Part shown: one piece after another, positions 20,043-32,160 of the stretch
How positions within the stretch are numbered: position 1 is the first letter of the stretch
Layout: each line of letters starts with the position of its first letter
Assembly (NCBI GenBank): GCA_019454045.1
Contig: SKCR01021370.1
Span: 22,495 to 86,494 of the forward strand
Direction: 5' to 3'
Origin: Zanthoxylum bungeanum
Taxonomy: Eukaryota; Streptophyta; Magnoliopsida; Sapindales; Rutaceae
Length of the DNA: 64,000 nucleotides
The notes under the pieces: model-generated
What the model was told of the DNA's origin: nothing
What the model saw: the letters and a program-made list of their open reading frames with translations, nothing else
The model's database searches: none
Translations under genes and position numbers: made by a program

Positions 20043-23000
20043 TGTAACATCCCGCCTAGGCCAGGATGCTACCGGCAGGAGACAGGAGGACCCATCTCCA
20101 TAAGCCTCTATTTCTAACGAAATTTCGGCATGATGTATTCGTAACATCATATAACCTGGCCAGTAGCCAGCATTCGAAATACAACAAGAGCCCAATCACC
20201 TCGGCCTCAGGCCGGAAACAGAACATCAAGGCCTCAGGCCTGAACTCAAGAACAAAAATGTAAAACTTGGCCTCCGGCCACAACTCAAAACTAAAACTAA
20301 GCTATTACATTACTTATACAACTGAGATACATATGCAATTACAAAACATGAAGCTGTGACGACCCAACTCGACCCAGGACTTAAAGACTTCCTCGACTGC
20401 AATTGGGGCGATCCAACGTCTACAAAGTCTTCACAGAACAACTGCTACTAACCTGCAAAACTGACAACGGAAAAGGTGTGAGTCGCAATGACTCAGTAAG
20501 TAACTATGCAAACATTAACAAATCTAAATTAACTTTATAATTCTTATCCGTCTATTCCTGCATTACTTGTTATTAATCTTTTCATCTGAAAAACACTAAA
20601 TACATTGTCTTCAATTAATAAAGTCCGTATTAATCCTCATATCAAATACATCAAGTTTTACCTTGCATTCCAACAGGTTAAAAAAAAATTCATTCAACTT
20701 CCGCTGCGCTACTCTGTTTATTTTCTTTACTTTTTTTTCTGTATAGTCTTAGCTAAATCTAGATTTCACATTTATAACAACTTTCTTCTTTTACTGTCTT
20801 GAAATATCATCAAATCGGACTATTAAAATCTTACTTCTTGTTAACTGCCTGATCCACTACTACAAGTCATGACTACAAGTATATTTACCATTTCCTTATG
20901 AACTAACATCAATTCGATATGCTCTTTTAAGTAAACAAACAACTCACATTCACCATTAATGTATATACCTTAAATGAGATCATGCTATTACGCATTAGCA
21001 TTTTACAAAAATGATACTTCTATATAAACATGCCACACATCAATATCAACCCTACATATCTTTTGATGCAATCATGTCATGCCTTTATGAACTGTTACTT
21101 ATAATGTTTTCTGAAGAACTCACATGCGAGGAATACTAATGCTATAATGCATTCACATCAAATATATGCATCTCAAATAACTCACTAGAAAGTATGATTT
21201 ATATGCAGAATTTGTAAATCATTTTGTACTTTAATCTACCATGCCTTTTAGAACATAAATCATAATTTCATTTATGCATAACACTGAGTTGAAAACGTAC
21301 TCGGAAACTGATTTCTGTATTAAAACTCTGAATTTCTTATAAAACCAATGCTTCTGAAAAACTTTCTTTTCTAAAGAGCTTTTTCTGAAAGCTGCAACTG
21401 AAGGTTGAAAACTGCACTCGAAAACCGAAATCTGTTTCTAAGGAAAACTGAATCCGTGTTTGAAACTATAATCTGTATTTAAACTGAAACTATATCTCTG
21501 AAAACTGTTTTCTGAAAACTTGATGTTTCAAAACTCCTTTCTGAAAACTGGTGTCTGGGTATCTGTGGAAAAACTGGCGCATGGAGGCGTTACGTCTCGC
21601 CGTCCCCCCATACGCCTATCTGGAGGCAGAAGTGCAAAACCATGACTTTGGGGCGTTACGTATCGCCATCCCCCAAAGCATGCCACTACTGTCTCATAAT
21701 CTGGGGGTCTAGGGGCGTGATATCTCGCCGTCTCCCTAGCCCATCTGGAGGATCTGAGAGCGTCCCCTCAGTCCTCAACATGTGCACATGCTATCTGTAT
21801 CCGTCAATTCCAGCTGTATCTGAAGTTACATACTGGGGTGAGTTTTTCCCTCATGCCCCGGAAATCAGAAAACTTATACTTAATAAAATCTCGAAACTAG
21901 AAGAAGCATCTTTCCGTAACACAGTTCTTCAAAAGCTTTTGAAAACATTCATTTAAAATACATTGAATTCTTGAAAACATTCATTTAAAATACTTTGAAT
22001 TCTTGAAAACATTCATTTAAAATACTTTGAATTCTTGAAAACATTCTCAAGTATATAAATGCATATGCATCTCTATGCTTCTTTCTATACTAGCTATGCT
22101 TTCTTATGATGTCATACATGTACGTATGCATGCCCATATACTTTTACTAATCAAACATAAATCCAATATCATCAAATATGTTCTAACACAACAAGTACCG
22201 CATATATATAAACATTAATTTCTCAGTTCATAAATTCATTTACAAATTAACGTAAACACATCCCAATCTATGTTTATTTAAACATTTATTAAAATACTAT
22301 CACGCAAAGCACATAATTACCATATACGAACTTACTTACATCCTCCGGCAATATATATATATATATATACTGTTTAACTTATATGCATACTTTAATACTC
22401 ATATTCCTAAGTGCACCTATATATGTTCATTCTTGTGTGAAGTTCTACACTTACACTCATACATGCCCAAACGCCTCAACTCACATACTTACCAAATTAT
22501 ACTTATCCCTTTACACTATCGCTCCTAAGCTACGACACCCATTACATATATACTAAGCTACTTATGTAATCACACACTCATTATGGTTATACTTATTATA
22601 TAAACTCTCTAGCTATTTCCAGCATTCTTGACTTTTCACATAACCTAGTTGATCCGTAAGGTGTCTATGTGTATCTCATTGATAGCTTTAGTCTCATTCC
22701 CTGGGGTGTAGTTGTTCTACAAACCCCCCATACCCAGGTTTCAAATAATTACGATTATTAGAATAACACTATTCATATGCTCCAATTATATATATATGTA
22801 CTGATCTATACCTACATATGTTCCTCTTTGCTTCCTCTTTGCTTCTATATGCTTCTGTCTATCTTAAACTCATATCTCTACTTATAGTTGCATGCTCTTA
22901 TCTGTGTCTATGTACAAATTCACTAACTTCTTTCTTCTACGATCAATTCTATATATACCAGTTTCATGCATATAATTATATACAACTCTATTATAGTACT

Positions 23001-24520
23001 GCTTTCGTACAATGATAAATTTTTAAGTATTCGAAGCATGAGTTACTTACCTGACTACGCGAGTGCCCGCGATCCGGGTCTGATCTGCCAAAACAAATCG
23101 AATCAACTGTCAGAACCGCTATTTGCGGAACTTCTAAATTGTTTAAAACAACTACGGGCTCTCCCCGAAACACCCGAAACGACTATGATACTACGATCTA
23201 AACTCCATTACTCTAATACATGCTCACTTAATATTCTAAACTAGCTAGATAGTTCAAATTCTCATTTTACGCGTTTGCGGCGAAACTTGCAGAAAAGTTT
23301 CCGCAAACGCTACGGAAGGGTCTCGAACCCTCCGAACTAATCCAAAATTACCCAATTACTCTCGCAATACCATGATTACATCATAACTACGTTTACGATC
23401 ATCTATACTCAATCGCGCGAGAAACGCCGTTTTACCGGAATCTCGCTAATTCTACCGGATCGATCATATCTCGTCCGTTTCACCCCAGATTCTACCACAT
23501 TTATCGTTTTAACAAATAAAAACGTATCCAATTCATATCAAGGCAATTCGCTAAACTACGAAACTACCGGAAACATCCGAATATAAATCGATTTACTTTG
23601 AAATATGAGATTTTGAACGGAAGGTCGTACCGAAATTCCGAGGCCATATTCGGACTCCCGACGGCCATACGAACGCGCTGGTGTCGACAGAAATCCGATC
23701 GGAGCTACTGTTCAAAATGGGTTTACTGTTCACCGACGCTTTTCTTCTCGTTTTCCGTGATTCCGGCCGTTGTTCGGCAAATCCGTCTCCGCACACTTGT
23801 AGTATTCGTCGAGGGCTTCGATTTGGCGGGTGGCACGGCTCGTGAAACGGCTCGACGAGCCGGGATCGACACACCCAAGGAAGCGCACATCATCACCAAA
23901 ATCCGCCGTTCGCCGGAGATTCTTGAGCTGCCGCCGGCCACCACAAGGTGGAGGGGTGGCCGGCGCACCCCCCCGAACCGTCGCTCCGGCCGGAGACGGC
24001 AAGTAGGCCGCCGGCGCGACAAGGGCAGAACGTGGGGGAGAGGGGGTCGGGTGAGGGGAATTTGTGACTTATGCCAATTTTGCAATTAAACCAAACTATG
24101 AGGCTTTATATACTGCCATGGAAAATATCAATTTGGTCCCTGCGAATTTACAAATCAGCCCTTTATCTAGAACCTTCTGGAATATCGCAATGTTAGAGCC
24201 CTTCTGATGCGATTCTCGAAAAGTGTCCAACACGAAAGTTGTTCGTCTTGGAAAAAAGAGTCCGATGGTCCAAAAATCAGCTCGATCGGAGTTCGTTTTC
24301 TCAGTTCGTGACCAAAACAACAAACTTGACGCGTTTTACGAAAATCGCGTAACTGACTTTTGATCCCACGCGTTTTCCAACACGACGAAAATTCATAAAA
24401 TAATATTCCAACTCATATAACATCAATTAAACTCTTATTCTTCCTTATCATCATGCTCTGAGACTAAAAATATTCGTCCGGGAAACTTCTAGAATAATCC
24501 CGAAAATCTGGGATGTTACA
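20043..24520 (-). mobile_element. 4.48-kb solo LTR of a gypsy-type element inside B
   Basis: Starts TGTAACATCCCG, ends CGGGATGTTACA-like (CTGGGATGTTACA), and is flanked by ATCGC (20038-20042, 24521-24525). There is no PBS, PPT or retroviral domain inside, so it is a solo LTR or a very large LTR-derived insertion. Orientation minus is inferred from a TATA box (GTATATAAAG, 24105-24113 region) and from the layout shared with the solo LTR at 9056-11139. Notable parts: a GC-rich block at 23590-24060, a 32-bp tandem repeat at 21937-22048, and three related GGCGTTACGTnTCGCC phrases (21580-21740). The 163-codon and 137-codon-class frames in the GC-rich block overlap on both strands and lack motifs. 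Confidence 0.85.
21937..22048. repeat. 32-bp tandem repeat, about 3.5 copies
   Basis: Units of the form TTGAAAACATTCATTTAAAA followed by TACwTTGAATTC repeat with period 32 and almost no divergence, indicating recent slippage or unequal exchange inside the LTR. Confidence 0.9.
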
Positions 24521-24740
24521 ATCGCATTCTCAATACTTGGGACAACTCCCAATTCTGTGACAAAGTTCTTTATCCACACAGCCTCTTTTGCAGCTTCAGA
24601 AGCTGCAATATATTCCGCCTCAGTGGTAGAATCTGCTGTTGATCTCTGTTTGGAACTCTTCCAAAAAACTGCACCTCCGTTAAGGGTAAATACGAATCCA
24701 GATGTAGACTTTCTATCATCGGGATCCGACTGGAAATCGC
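24521..24740 (-). pseudogene. Copia RNase H of element B, middle part
   Basis: Reads [39 protein letters not shown] (catalytic Glu region), then [20 protein letters not shown]. It is cut from its N-terminal Asp block by the MITE at 24741 and from its C-terminus by the solo LTR ending at 24520. Without both insertions the frame is continuous, so both came after B. Confidence 0.9.
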
Positions 24741-25417
24741 TAGGGGTGGGCATTATCAGATTCGGATCGGATCGGATCGAATCTGAATCCGATCCGATCC
24801 GATTAGTATTAGTTTGTTTGATCCGATAAGGTTTGATAACCTTATCAAACTCGATCCGATCCAATCCGATAACTATCGGATCAGATCGGATTTGTTTGAT
24901 CCGATTCGAATACTTAACGAATCGGATAAATCCGATTTGATAACGGATTCGAATCCGATAGAGAATCCGATTTGATAATGAATCCGATAATGGATTCGAT
25001 TTGATAACGGATCCGATTTGATAAAATTGATTTAATTTTAAGTTATCCGATCCGATTCGATAAAATTGTTACGAATTTACAAATTTTCAGATAAATTTTT
25101 CGAATCGGATCCGTTATCAAATCGGATTTGTTATCAAATCGAATCTACTATCGGATTTATTATCAAATCGGATTCGCTATCGGATTTCGAATCCGTTATC
25201 AAATCGGATTCCTTATCGGATTCGGATTTGTTATCAAATCGGATAAATCCGATTCGATCCGATAGTTATCAAATTTATCCGATCCGATCCGAAATTCGAC
25301 AAACGAACCAAACATGATTCGATTGGGTTCGATAGCCAAATCCGAACCGATTCGATCCGATATTATCGGATCGAATCGGATCGGATCTGACCCGATCCGA
25401 TCCGGTGCCCACCCCTA
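24741..25417. mobile_element. hAT-type MITE in RNase H of copia B
   Basis: Terminal inverted repeats TAGGGGTGGGCA / TGCCCACCCCTA are flanked by a perfect 8-bp duplication GAAATCGC (24733-24740, 25418-25425). Both are hallmarks of hAT elements. It is 677 bp with no transposase. The interior is almost entirely made of the words ATCCGAT, ATCGGAT and their variants on both strands, so it can fold into long hairpins. Non-autonomous. Confidence 0.92.
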
Positions 25418-26740
25418 GAAATCGCAATCCGTATACCCATTAACTTGCATTTCGTTTCCTCCATAAATTATTAACTTACCCTTAGTACCTTTAAGATACT
25501 TGAGGATATGTTTAATAGCCATCCAATGGTCATTACCTGGATTGGACTGATATCTGCTAGTTACGATAACAGCGAAACTGATATCAGGCCTTGTACATAA
25601 CATGGCATACATTATGCTACCCAAACACGAAACATAAGGTTGGCTAGATATTCTAACCTTCTCATCTTCTGTTTGTGGACTCATCTTCTTAGAAAGATGA
25701 ATCCCATGTATGAACGGTATGTTTGCTGTCTTACAGTTACCAAAATTATATCGTTCCAAGATCTTATCTATGTACGTTGATTGGGATAACCCAATCAGCC
25801 TCATTTGTCTATCTCTATAGAGTTTTATCCCTAAAACATAGGATGCTTCTCCCAGGTACTTCATGGAGAAATTCTTACAGAGGTATGCTTTGACGCTTTG
25901 TAACATACCTAAATCATTCCCAATTATTAGGATGTCATCAACATATAGGACTAAAAATACGACCATGCTCCCACTGGCCTTCTGATACACACATGATTCT
26001 TCTGAATTCTTGAGAAAACCACACGATCTAATAATCTCGTCGAATCGAAGATTCCAACTTCGTGAAGCTTGTTTAAGTCCATAAATGGACTTCTTAAGCT
26101 TACACACCATACCCGAGTTCTCGCTGAACGCAAAACCTTCCGGCTGTTCCATATAGATTTCTTCATCAAAAAATCCATTTAGAAAGGCCATTTTGACATC
26201 CATTTGCCAAATCTCGTAGTCATGATACACAACTATAGAAAGCAAAATCCGAATAGACTTGAGCATTGCTACCGGTGAAAAATTTTCATCGTAGTCGACG
26301 CCAGGTCGCTGCGTGTAACCTTTTGCTACGAGTCGGGCCTTGTAAGTTTCAACCTTACCGTCAGGCCCGCACTTCCTCTTGTAAACCCATTTACAACCGA
26401 TAGGAACAATTCATTCGGGAAACGAAACCAAGTCCCAAACTTGATTCTCATACATTGAGTCTATCTCGGATTTCATGGCACTTTGCCATTTCACGGAGTC
26501 GATGTCCAACATCGATTCTCTATAGGTGAAAGGATCAATCTATTCAACTAAGAGAACATCTAGACTCTTTTCTTGTATCAAATACAAGCGTTTAGGAGGT
26601 CTAGATACCCTTTCTGGCCTACAGAGTATGTGTGTTGAAGGTTCTTCATCTACTTGAACTTCAGGTTCCTCCGTTGGTTCGTTATTTTCAGGTTGGACTT
26701 CATCAAGTTCAACCTGTCTATGATTACCACCTTCTGACAA
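25418..26740 (-). pseudogene. Copia reverse transcriptase of element B (largely open)
   Basis: From 26740 the linker is acidic and Pro/Glu-rich; a stop region lies near 26540-26270. Frame 26266-25415 (283 codons) then holds most of [41 protein letters not shown], the active site [14 protein letters not shown] (YVDD intact), [18 protein letters not shown], and the start of RNase H, GYTDCDF. The hAT-like MITE interrupts it at 25417, duplicating the 8 bp 25418-25425. RT copies the element's RNA into cDNA. This domain is the best preserved part of B. Confidence 0.93.
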
Positions 26741-26743
26741 AAA

Positions 26744-27570
26744 TTATACTTCTATAAATTTTGCGAAGCGAGCTACGAACACATTCCGATGCTCGGTATG
26801 ATAGAACAGATATCCCCTTGTATTCGAAGGATATCCGACAAACCTAAAATTTTGCCCTCGAGGCGAAAGCTTATCTTGCTGAGTCACCCTGACATAGGCA
26901 GGACAACCCCAAACCTTAATGTAACTAATATTTGGTCTCCTACCAAACCATATCTCATACGGAGTCGTAGAAACAGCTTTTGAAGGAATCTTATTCAAAA
27001 GATGTGCAACTGTTAAAAGAGAGTAGTCCCATAAATAATAAGGCAAATCTGTGAAACTCAACATCGATCGGACCATATCTAATAAAGTCCGATTTCTCCT
27101 CTCAGACACTCCATTGTGCTGTGGAGTACCTGGAGGAGTATATTGAGCGAGAATCCCATTCTCCTTCATATAATTCATGAACTCACTGCTCATATATTCG
27201 CCACCTCGATCGGATCAAAGGCATTTAATATATTGACCAGTTTGTTTTTCTACTTCATTTCGGAACTCTTTGAACTTTTCAAAGGTTTCCGATTTATGTC
27301 GCATCAAATAGACATAACCGTACCGTGACAGATCATCGGTAAAGGTAACGAAGTACGAATAACCACTGTGAGCAGTCTGACTTAGTGGACCACATACATC
27401 AGAATGTACGAGTTCCAGTAAGTTAGTGGCGCGGTGTCCAACACCAGAAAATGAGGTTTGGTCATCTTACCCTGAATACATGATTCATATGTTGGATAAT
27501 ATTCAATGGTAAGATCTGGTATCAAACCATTCCTAACCAAACGCCTATGTGACCCAGCCGCATATGCCAA
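26744..27570 (-). pseudogene. Copia integrase of element B
   Basis: Zinc-finger remnants come first (RRLVRNGLIPDLTIEYY; CIQGKMTKP), then the core with VTFTDDLSRYGYVYL. A stop (TGA, probably from CGA of RSDRGGE) precedes SDRGGEYMSSEFMNYM. The longest open piece is 27193-26744, with YTPPGTPQHNGVSERRNRTL, KVWGCPAYVR and FVGYPSNTRGYLFY, the region at the end of copia integrase. The three catalytic acidic positions appear to be present, but frame changes between about 27380 and 27193 and the stop inactivate it. Confidence 0.9.
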
Positions 27571-28889
27571 AGTTCAGTATTATTAATTACAGGTAAACTA
27601 CGTTTATTAACTCCAGTATTTAAAATATCTTTTGAAGTTTGCAATGTATAATGACCATGCTGGTTTGGACAACAAAGGATCTGAATATTACTTTTATCAT
27701 ATAAATACAAAGAACAGTTCTTAATATTAATACGAAAGCCTTCTGTATCCAATACAAAAAGTGATATAATAGTAGCTACACATCCTGGTACAAAATGACA
27801 GTCATTTAACAAAAGTGTCCCATTCCGTAATGAGATCTCGCATACTCCCACTACAACTGCATCCAGAGAGTCTCCACTCATGAATCGCAACTGCATCTCT
27901 CCAAGCTTCAGTCTTCTACTTTCCTTCAGCACCTGCAACGAATTGCAAATGTGAATGGGACAATCAGCATCTAAAATCCAGTTGGATGTAACGGCTTCAC
28001 AAGCCAAAGATAAATCAATAACTGGAAAAATAAATGTACCTGATGTAGATGCTCTCTCCCTCATTAGCTGGGCAATGTAGTCAGGACAGTTCTTTTTCCA
28101 GTGCTCGACTTTGCTGCAGTGATGACACTTGTCTTCAGAGGCCCTTTTGGGCTTTGTTATCTTTGCCTGTGGTTGAGGACCGAGACCCTTCTTCTTCTTC
28201 ATTTTCTTCTTATTTCCCTTTGGCCAGGCCTAGGAAAAAGCAGAAAAGGAAGTAGGTCTCGGAGGGCGAGTCGGTACTCCTTTCTTGAGGTCCTATTCCG
28301 CCGTGAACAACATCCTATGCAGCTCTTGGTAGGTGCAGATAATCCCGTTCATGTTGAAGTACATCACAAACTGGCGATAAGAAGCTGGGAGCGAACCAAG
28401 AATGACACTCCTACCGAGAATGACATTCAGAATGAGATTATATTGCCTCAATTGATCGATCAAATCGATCATCTGAAGAACATATGGGCTAACAGCTTGC
28501 CCCTCATCCAATCACGCATGGAACAGTTCTATTGCGACCTTATGAACAACAACTTGTTCTTGGTTCTCAAACGATTTTCTTAATCGTGTCATCATAGTAT
28601 AAGCATCTGACATGCCATAATACTGTTTCTTGAGTCCTGGTGAAAGCGAACTTAAGATGTATGATTTAACCCTTAAATAATCATCCTTCCAAGCTTGGAA
28701 GACTTCGCGTTCTTTCGGTGTAGCGTCCTGTGCCACAGCAATGGGCAGTGGACCCTCAAGAACATATCCCAACCTCTCGGAATCGAGGACAATCCTCAAA
28801 TCCAGATCCCAATCAGCGAAGTTATCAGCACCTTTAAGTTTGTTCGCATCAAGCATACGCGCAAACTGATTAGTGGATAGTGCCGCCAT
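27522..28889 (-). pseudogene. Copia gag and protease of element B
   Basis: The likely start is ATG 28889 (MAALSTNQFARMLDANKL) after the leader. The gag core follows (ADWDLDLRIVLDSERLGYVL; AWKDDYLRVKSYILSSL). The frame is broken by in-frame stops, not shifts: TGA at 28512 (after ELFHA, where Arg CGA is likely ancestral), TAG near 28290 and TAG near 28230. The same phase then carries a zinc knuckle (CHHCSKVEHWKKNC) and protease. Protease shows WILDADCPIHIC; the expected D-S/T-G triad reads DAD, so the catalytic signature is damaged. It ends near the integrase zinc-finger start (ELWHMRLGHIG). Confidence 0.9.
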
Positions 28890-28946
28890 CGCAAATCTAT
28901 CATATAGATCACGAAAAACGGTTAGCAAAAAGTTAAGCAGTTTCAT

Positions 28947-29635
28947 ATAATATCATAAGCATAAACTAGATCATGAATTTTTAATCTAAAAATGCCCCTC
29001 CCACTAAATCATGCAATACTGTAATCTCAAAACAGAATACAAAGATTTAATAATTAAATTAAATACAAATAGTGAAAAGTGGATCCCGTGAATATATTTC
29101 AGCTCACAGCAGAGGCACGGTCTCACCTACGTATATTCATCAGGTAGACAACTCATTTGTCAATCACTCACTAGTGACTCCTGGGTTTCCGGTCCTGGTA
29201 TTTTCTCGTTGTCGCTGCTAAGGCAGGCCCACAAGGAGACGTACCAAGGTTAAACTCGTCAATGATAAAGTCAAGTTACTTACGTAACCCTGACAGCTAG
29301 GGCACGTTCAGGATTCCCCTTTCGCTTGAATTTATCTAATATCTAATATACATCCGGTATAAATAAATCTCTATCAGCTACACCCTCACAGCAGAGGCAC
29401 GGTCTCAGATGTAGTCACGGAGAAATATTTATAAACCGTATTGACAAGACGGACCACATAACATGCATCAAATACATAATTACATTTAAACCTTATTAAT
29501 TAGGGATTTTCCGCTAAGTGTCATACACCATAAATCTAATCAAATTAGATTAAAACATGCATGTATAAAGTTAAGAAAACATGATTAAACATTGAATTAA
29601 AGGGCTAATCATATTAGGGGGGCCTAGAATCAGAC
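28947..29635 (-). other. Leader of copia B with a 23-bp direct repeat
   Basis: Non-coding region between PBS and gag. An identical 23-bp sequence containing CACAGCAGAGGCACGG occurs at 29103-29125 and 29385-29407. In family terms this is where packaging and dimerisation signals lie; a function for this repeat is inference. Confidence 0.65.
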
Positions 29636-29649
29636 TCGCTATGATACCA
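29636..29649 (-). other. Primer-binding site of copia B (variant)
   Basis: The minus strand reads TGGTATCATAGCGA, three bases inside the 5' LTR. It differs from the usual TGGTATCAGAGC by G to T, either a mutation or a different primer match. Confidence 0.75.
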
Positions 29650-29652
29650 TTT

Positions 29653-30902
29653 TGAAAGGGTTTTATTGCGAAAATCCGGCAATGCAGCGGAATAGTGGAA
29701 AATCAAAATTTTCCGATTTCAAAACTTTTTCTTGGATTAATTAAATAAACTTATTTATTCAATTGGCCAATAATCAAATTATGAAATAAAACACTATAAA
29801 TCAAATTTATGTGAATTTACCGAATTGCCCTTAAGCATTGTATTTTATTCATTTTAATCCGAAATTGTTCAAAACAATTTTGAATGATTCTTAATCATTT
29901 CTAATATGAATTTAACATGTCCCAAATGTCAAAATACAATTGGCAACAAAAATCGCAAATTTTATCACCAAGGCCGAGAGCCTCAATGAAGCATGTCAAT
30001 GTGCATTTTGCACTTCCAAAGTTCAAAACACATTAAGACAAAATCCAATCAACCCAATATTTTACATGCATCATATACACATCCAAATACACCATATAAA
30101 TGAAAAACCCCAAATTTGGAAGTGGTCTAAAATCCTAATTTTTCAATTTCTTCAAATTGGACAAATTAGACCAAATTGGTTAAATCCAACACTTCAATCA
30201 TGTTTCTTCCATTACAATTAAGTCTCAACACAATGAAATAACTATAGATCAAATCTAGGTCATTTAAGAGTGGGTCAACAACTCTAGATTAGCAACAAGT
30301 TTCTCAACTCAGAATTCTTCCGCTTCGATTTCGAGGTAGAAGCATTCTATTGAACTCAACACATGCATATCCCTATTCTCAAACTTCCATAAAACAAAAA
30401 TACAAAGAATAAAGAATAGAAAAACATGAGAACATCACAAGATGTAGCCTAGAGCATAAGGAATATTTTCCTTCTAATAGTAAGTTGGAAAAACTTACTA
30501 AAATCCAAGTTTTCTATGATTTTCTTCTTCTTCTTCTCTCAAGGTTCTTTTTCTTTCTTTCAATGGAGTTTTTGGATAAGTGTATATCTTATAAAAACCC
30601 TAAAAGAAAACAAAACAATATATACCAAAACCCTTATGCCTTGGCCGAATTTTGTGGCTTGCAAAATATCAAGATATTTATTTTTGTTTCTTTTAATTAC
30701 AACTTGTTTACTTGGTTAAATTGATCATTACACTTTAATGATTAATTCAAACAAGTCAACAATTTCAACTAAGTCATTAAATAAAATATCATAACTTAAA
30801 ATATTTATACTTTAATTAATTTAATCATTTAACAATTAAATAAATAATTAATTAATTAAATACAAATATATTAAATATATGTTTTATATTTACAATAAAT
30901 AT

Positions 30903-30936
<34 letters not shown>

Positions 30937-32074
30937 ATTAGTCAAATATCTCAATTTGACAATTAATTAATGTGTATTTGAATTAATCTAATATTAAATA
31001 CAAATACACAAAAATTAAGGAAATGACTATCGGGTCCCTACACATGTATTTTGCGTTTAACCTTTAAACGACTTTATAAATAATCAATATTATTTATAAA
31101 TGTTGCTCTAGTGCTCTACGAGTATATTTCATTAGTGAGACTCTCTAGATTCAAGCATATCCGTCACGAAATCCAATTTCGTGTCCATAATTTATCCACC
31201 CGTAAATTATGACGATCACGGATAAACTCGCTGAATCATACATGTCGAGGTCATGGCAAATGTATAATTCCTCTGTCACAGGTATCCGGATAAATCCCAG
31301 AGATATCGATGTAAACGTCAAATCTCTATAGGGATTATCCAGTCGACTATTCTATTAGCAATCTCAAAAAGAACATTTAGAACTAACTTCTAAATTGTAC
31401 CACGGGCCCATGGTTTTTATCTGATTGCTAATCATATGGACTACCTTTGCTCTGATACACAGAACTGACGAATCCTATCTCGATACACACAGGACACCCT
31501 GAGGATCTATCCACACCCAACGAACAGGCGGAGGTCTGATCTAAATATATCAGTGACGTGACTGTCATCTAAGTGTGGAAGATGTCTCATGCGCCCACAG
31601 TGGTATCTCAAGTCGAAGAATCACAAGTGCTACTCAACCCGATAAGATTCTTATTGACGATGATGTATCATCTATTAAGAATCTTCGGTGAGTCGTTCAG
31701 TGTTTATCCGCTATAAACACCTACATGTCTATACTAGTCTCCAAGACTTATGGTTCATTGAGAAACCATTGGAATCATATATTCCAGTATACGACATGTA
31801 CCGGTTTCAACGGGTTTACTATACTGACCAAGTAGTGTAAACCTTGACCAGGAACTGTCTGAGAATGACAACATCATGATACTACTCAATGTCAGTTGCG
31901 ACGCTTTTGCAACAGCACCATGACTAGTCATTCTAAAGTCATTACGTCTTTACCATATTACAAGATACATTATATTATAGAAACTGCATATATTATTCAT
32001 AATAATAACGTTTTACAGAAGTATTCATAAAGAAATACAACCGGGAATTGGCGTTCTGAGCACCAATCCCAACA
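29653..32074 (-). repeat. 5' LTR of copia B
   Basis: Starts TGAAAGGGTTTTATTGCG and ends CCAATCCCAACA on the plus strand (2422 bp). It has an AT dinucleotide run at about 30908-30932 that is shorter in the partner. A TATA-like box on the minus strand (TTTTTATAAGA, about 30588) suggests a U3 of about 1.5 kb. Confidence 0.95.
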
Positions 32075-32160
32075 GAATCCATATCTCCGGTAAAAAAATT
32101 TCTATTAAACAATATTTACGATAATTTTTCATCCTAAATTCTAATTTATTCCTAAAATTC

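Larger units (their letters stand above)
17383..32074 (-). mobile_element. Complete Ty1/copia element B (with two later insertions)
   Basis: Two direct LTRs (17383-19774 and 29653-32074) are flanked by the duplication GAATC (17378-17382 and 32075-32079). Inside on the minus strand: PBS next to the right LTR, leader, gag, protease, integrase, RT, RNase H, PPT next to the left LTR. This is the copia order. Removing the later insertions at 20043-24520 and 24741-25417 leaves about 9.5 kb. The reading frame is continuous from gag into protease, apart from in-frame stops. RT motifs look like the Tork/Angela branch, but I could not test that. Confidence 0.95.

Noticed and set aside
23598..24089. Long open frames (up to 163 codons) on both strands of a GC-rich block
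   Set aside because: They overlap each other on opposite strands, lack any motif, and lie inside a solo LTR with defined ends; openness follows from GC content.
28101..28583. 160-codon plus-strand frame
   Set aside because: Antisense shadow of copia gag/protease of element B, whose minus-strand motifs (zinc knuckle, protease) are clear.
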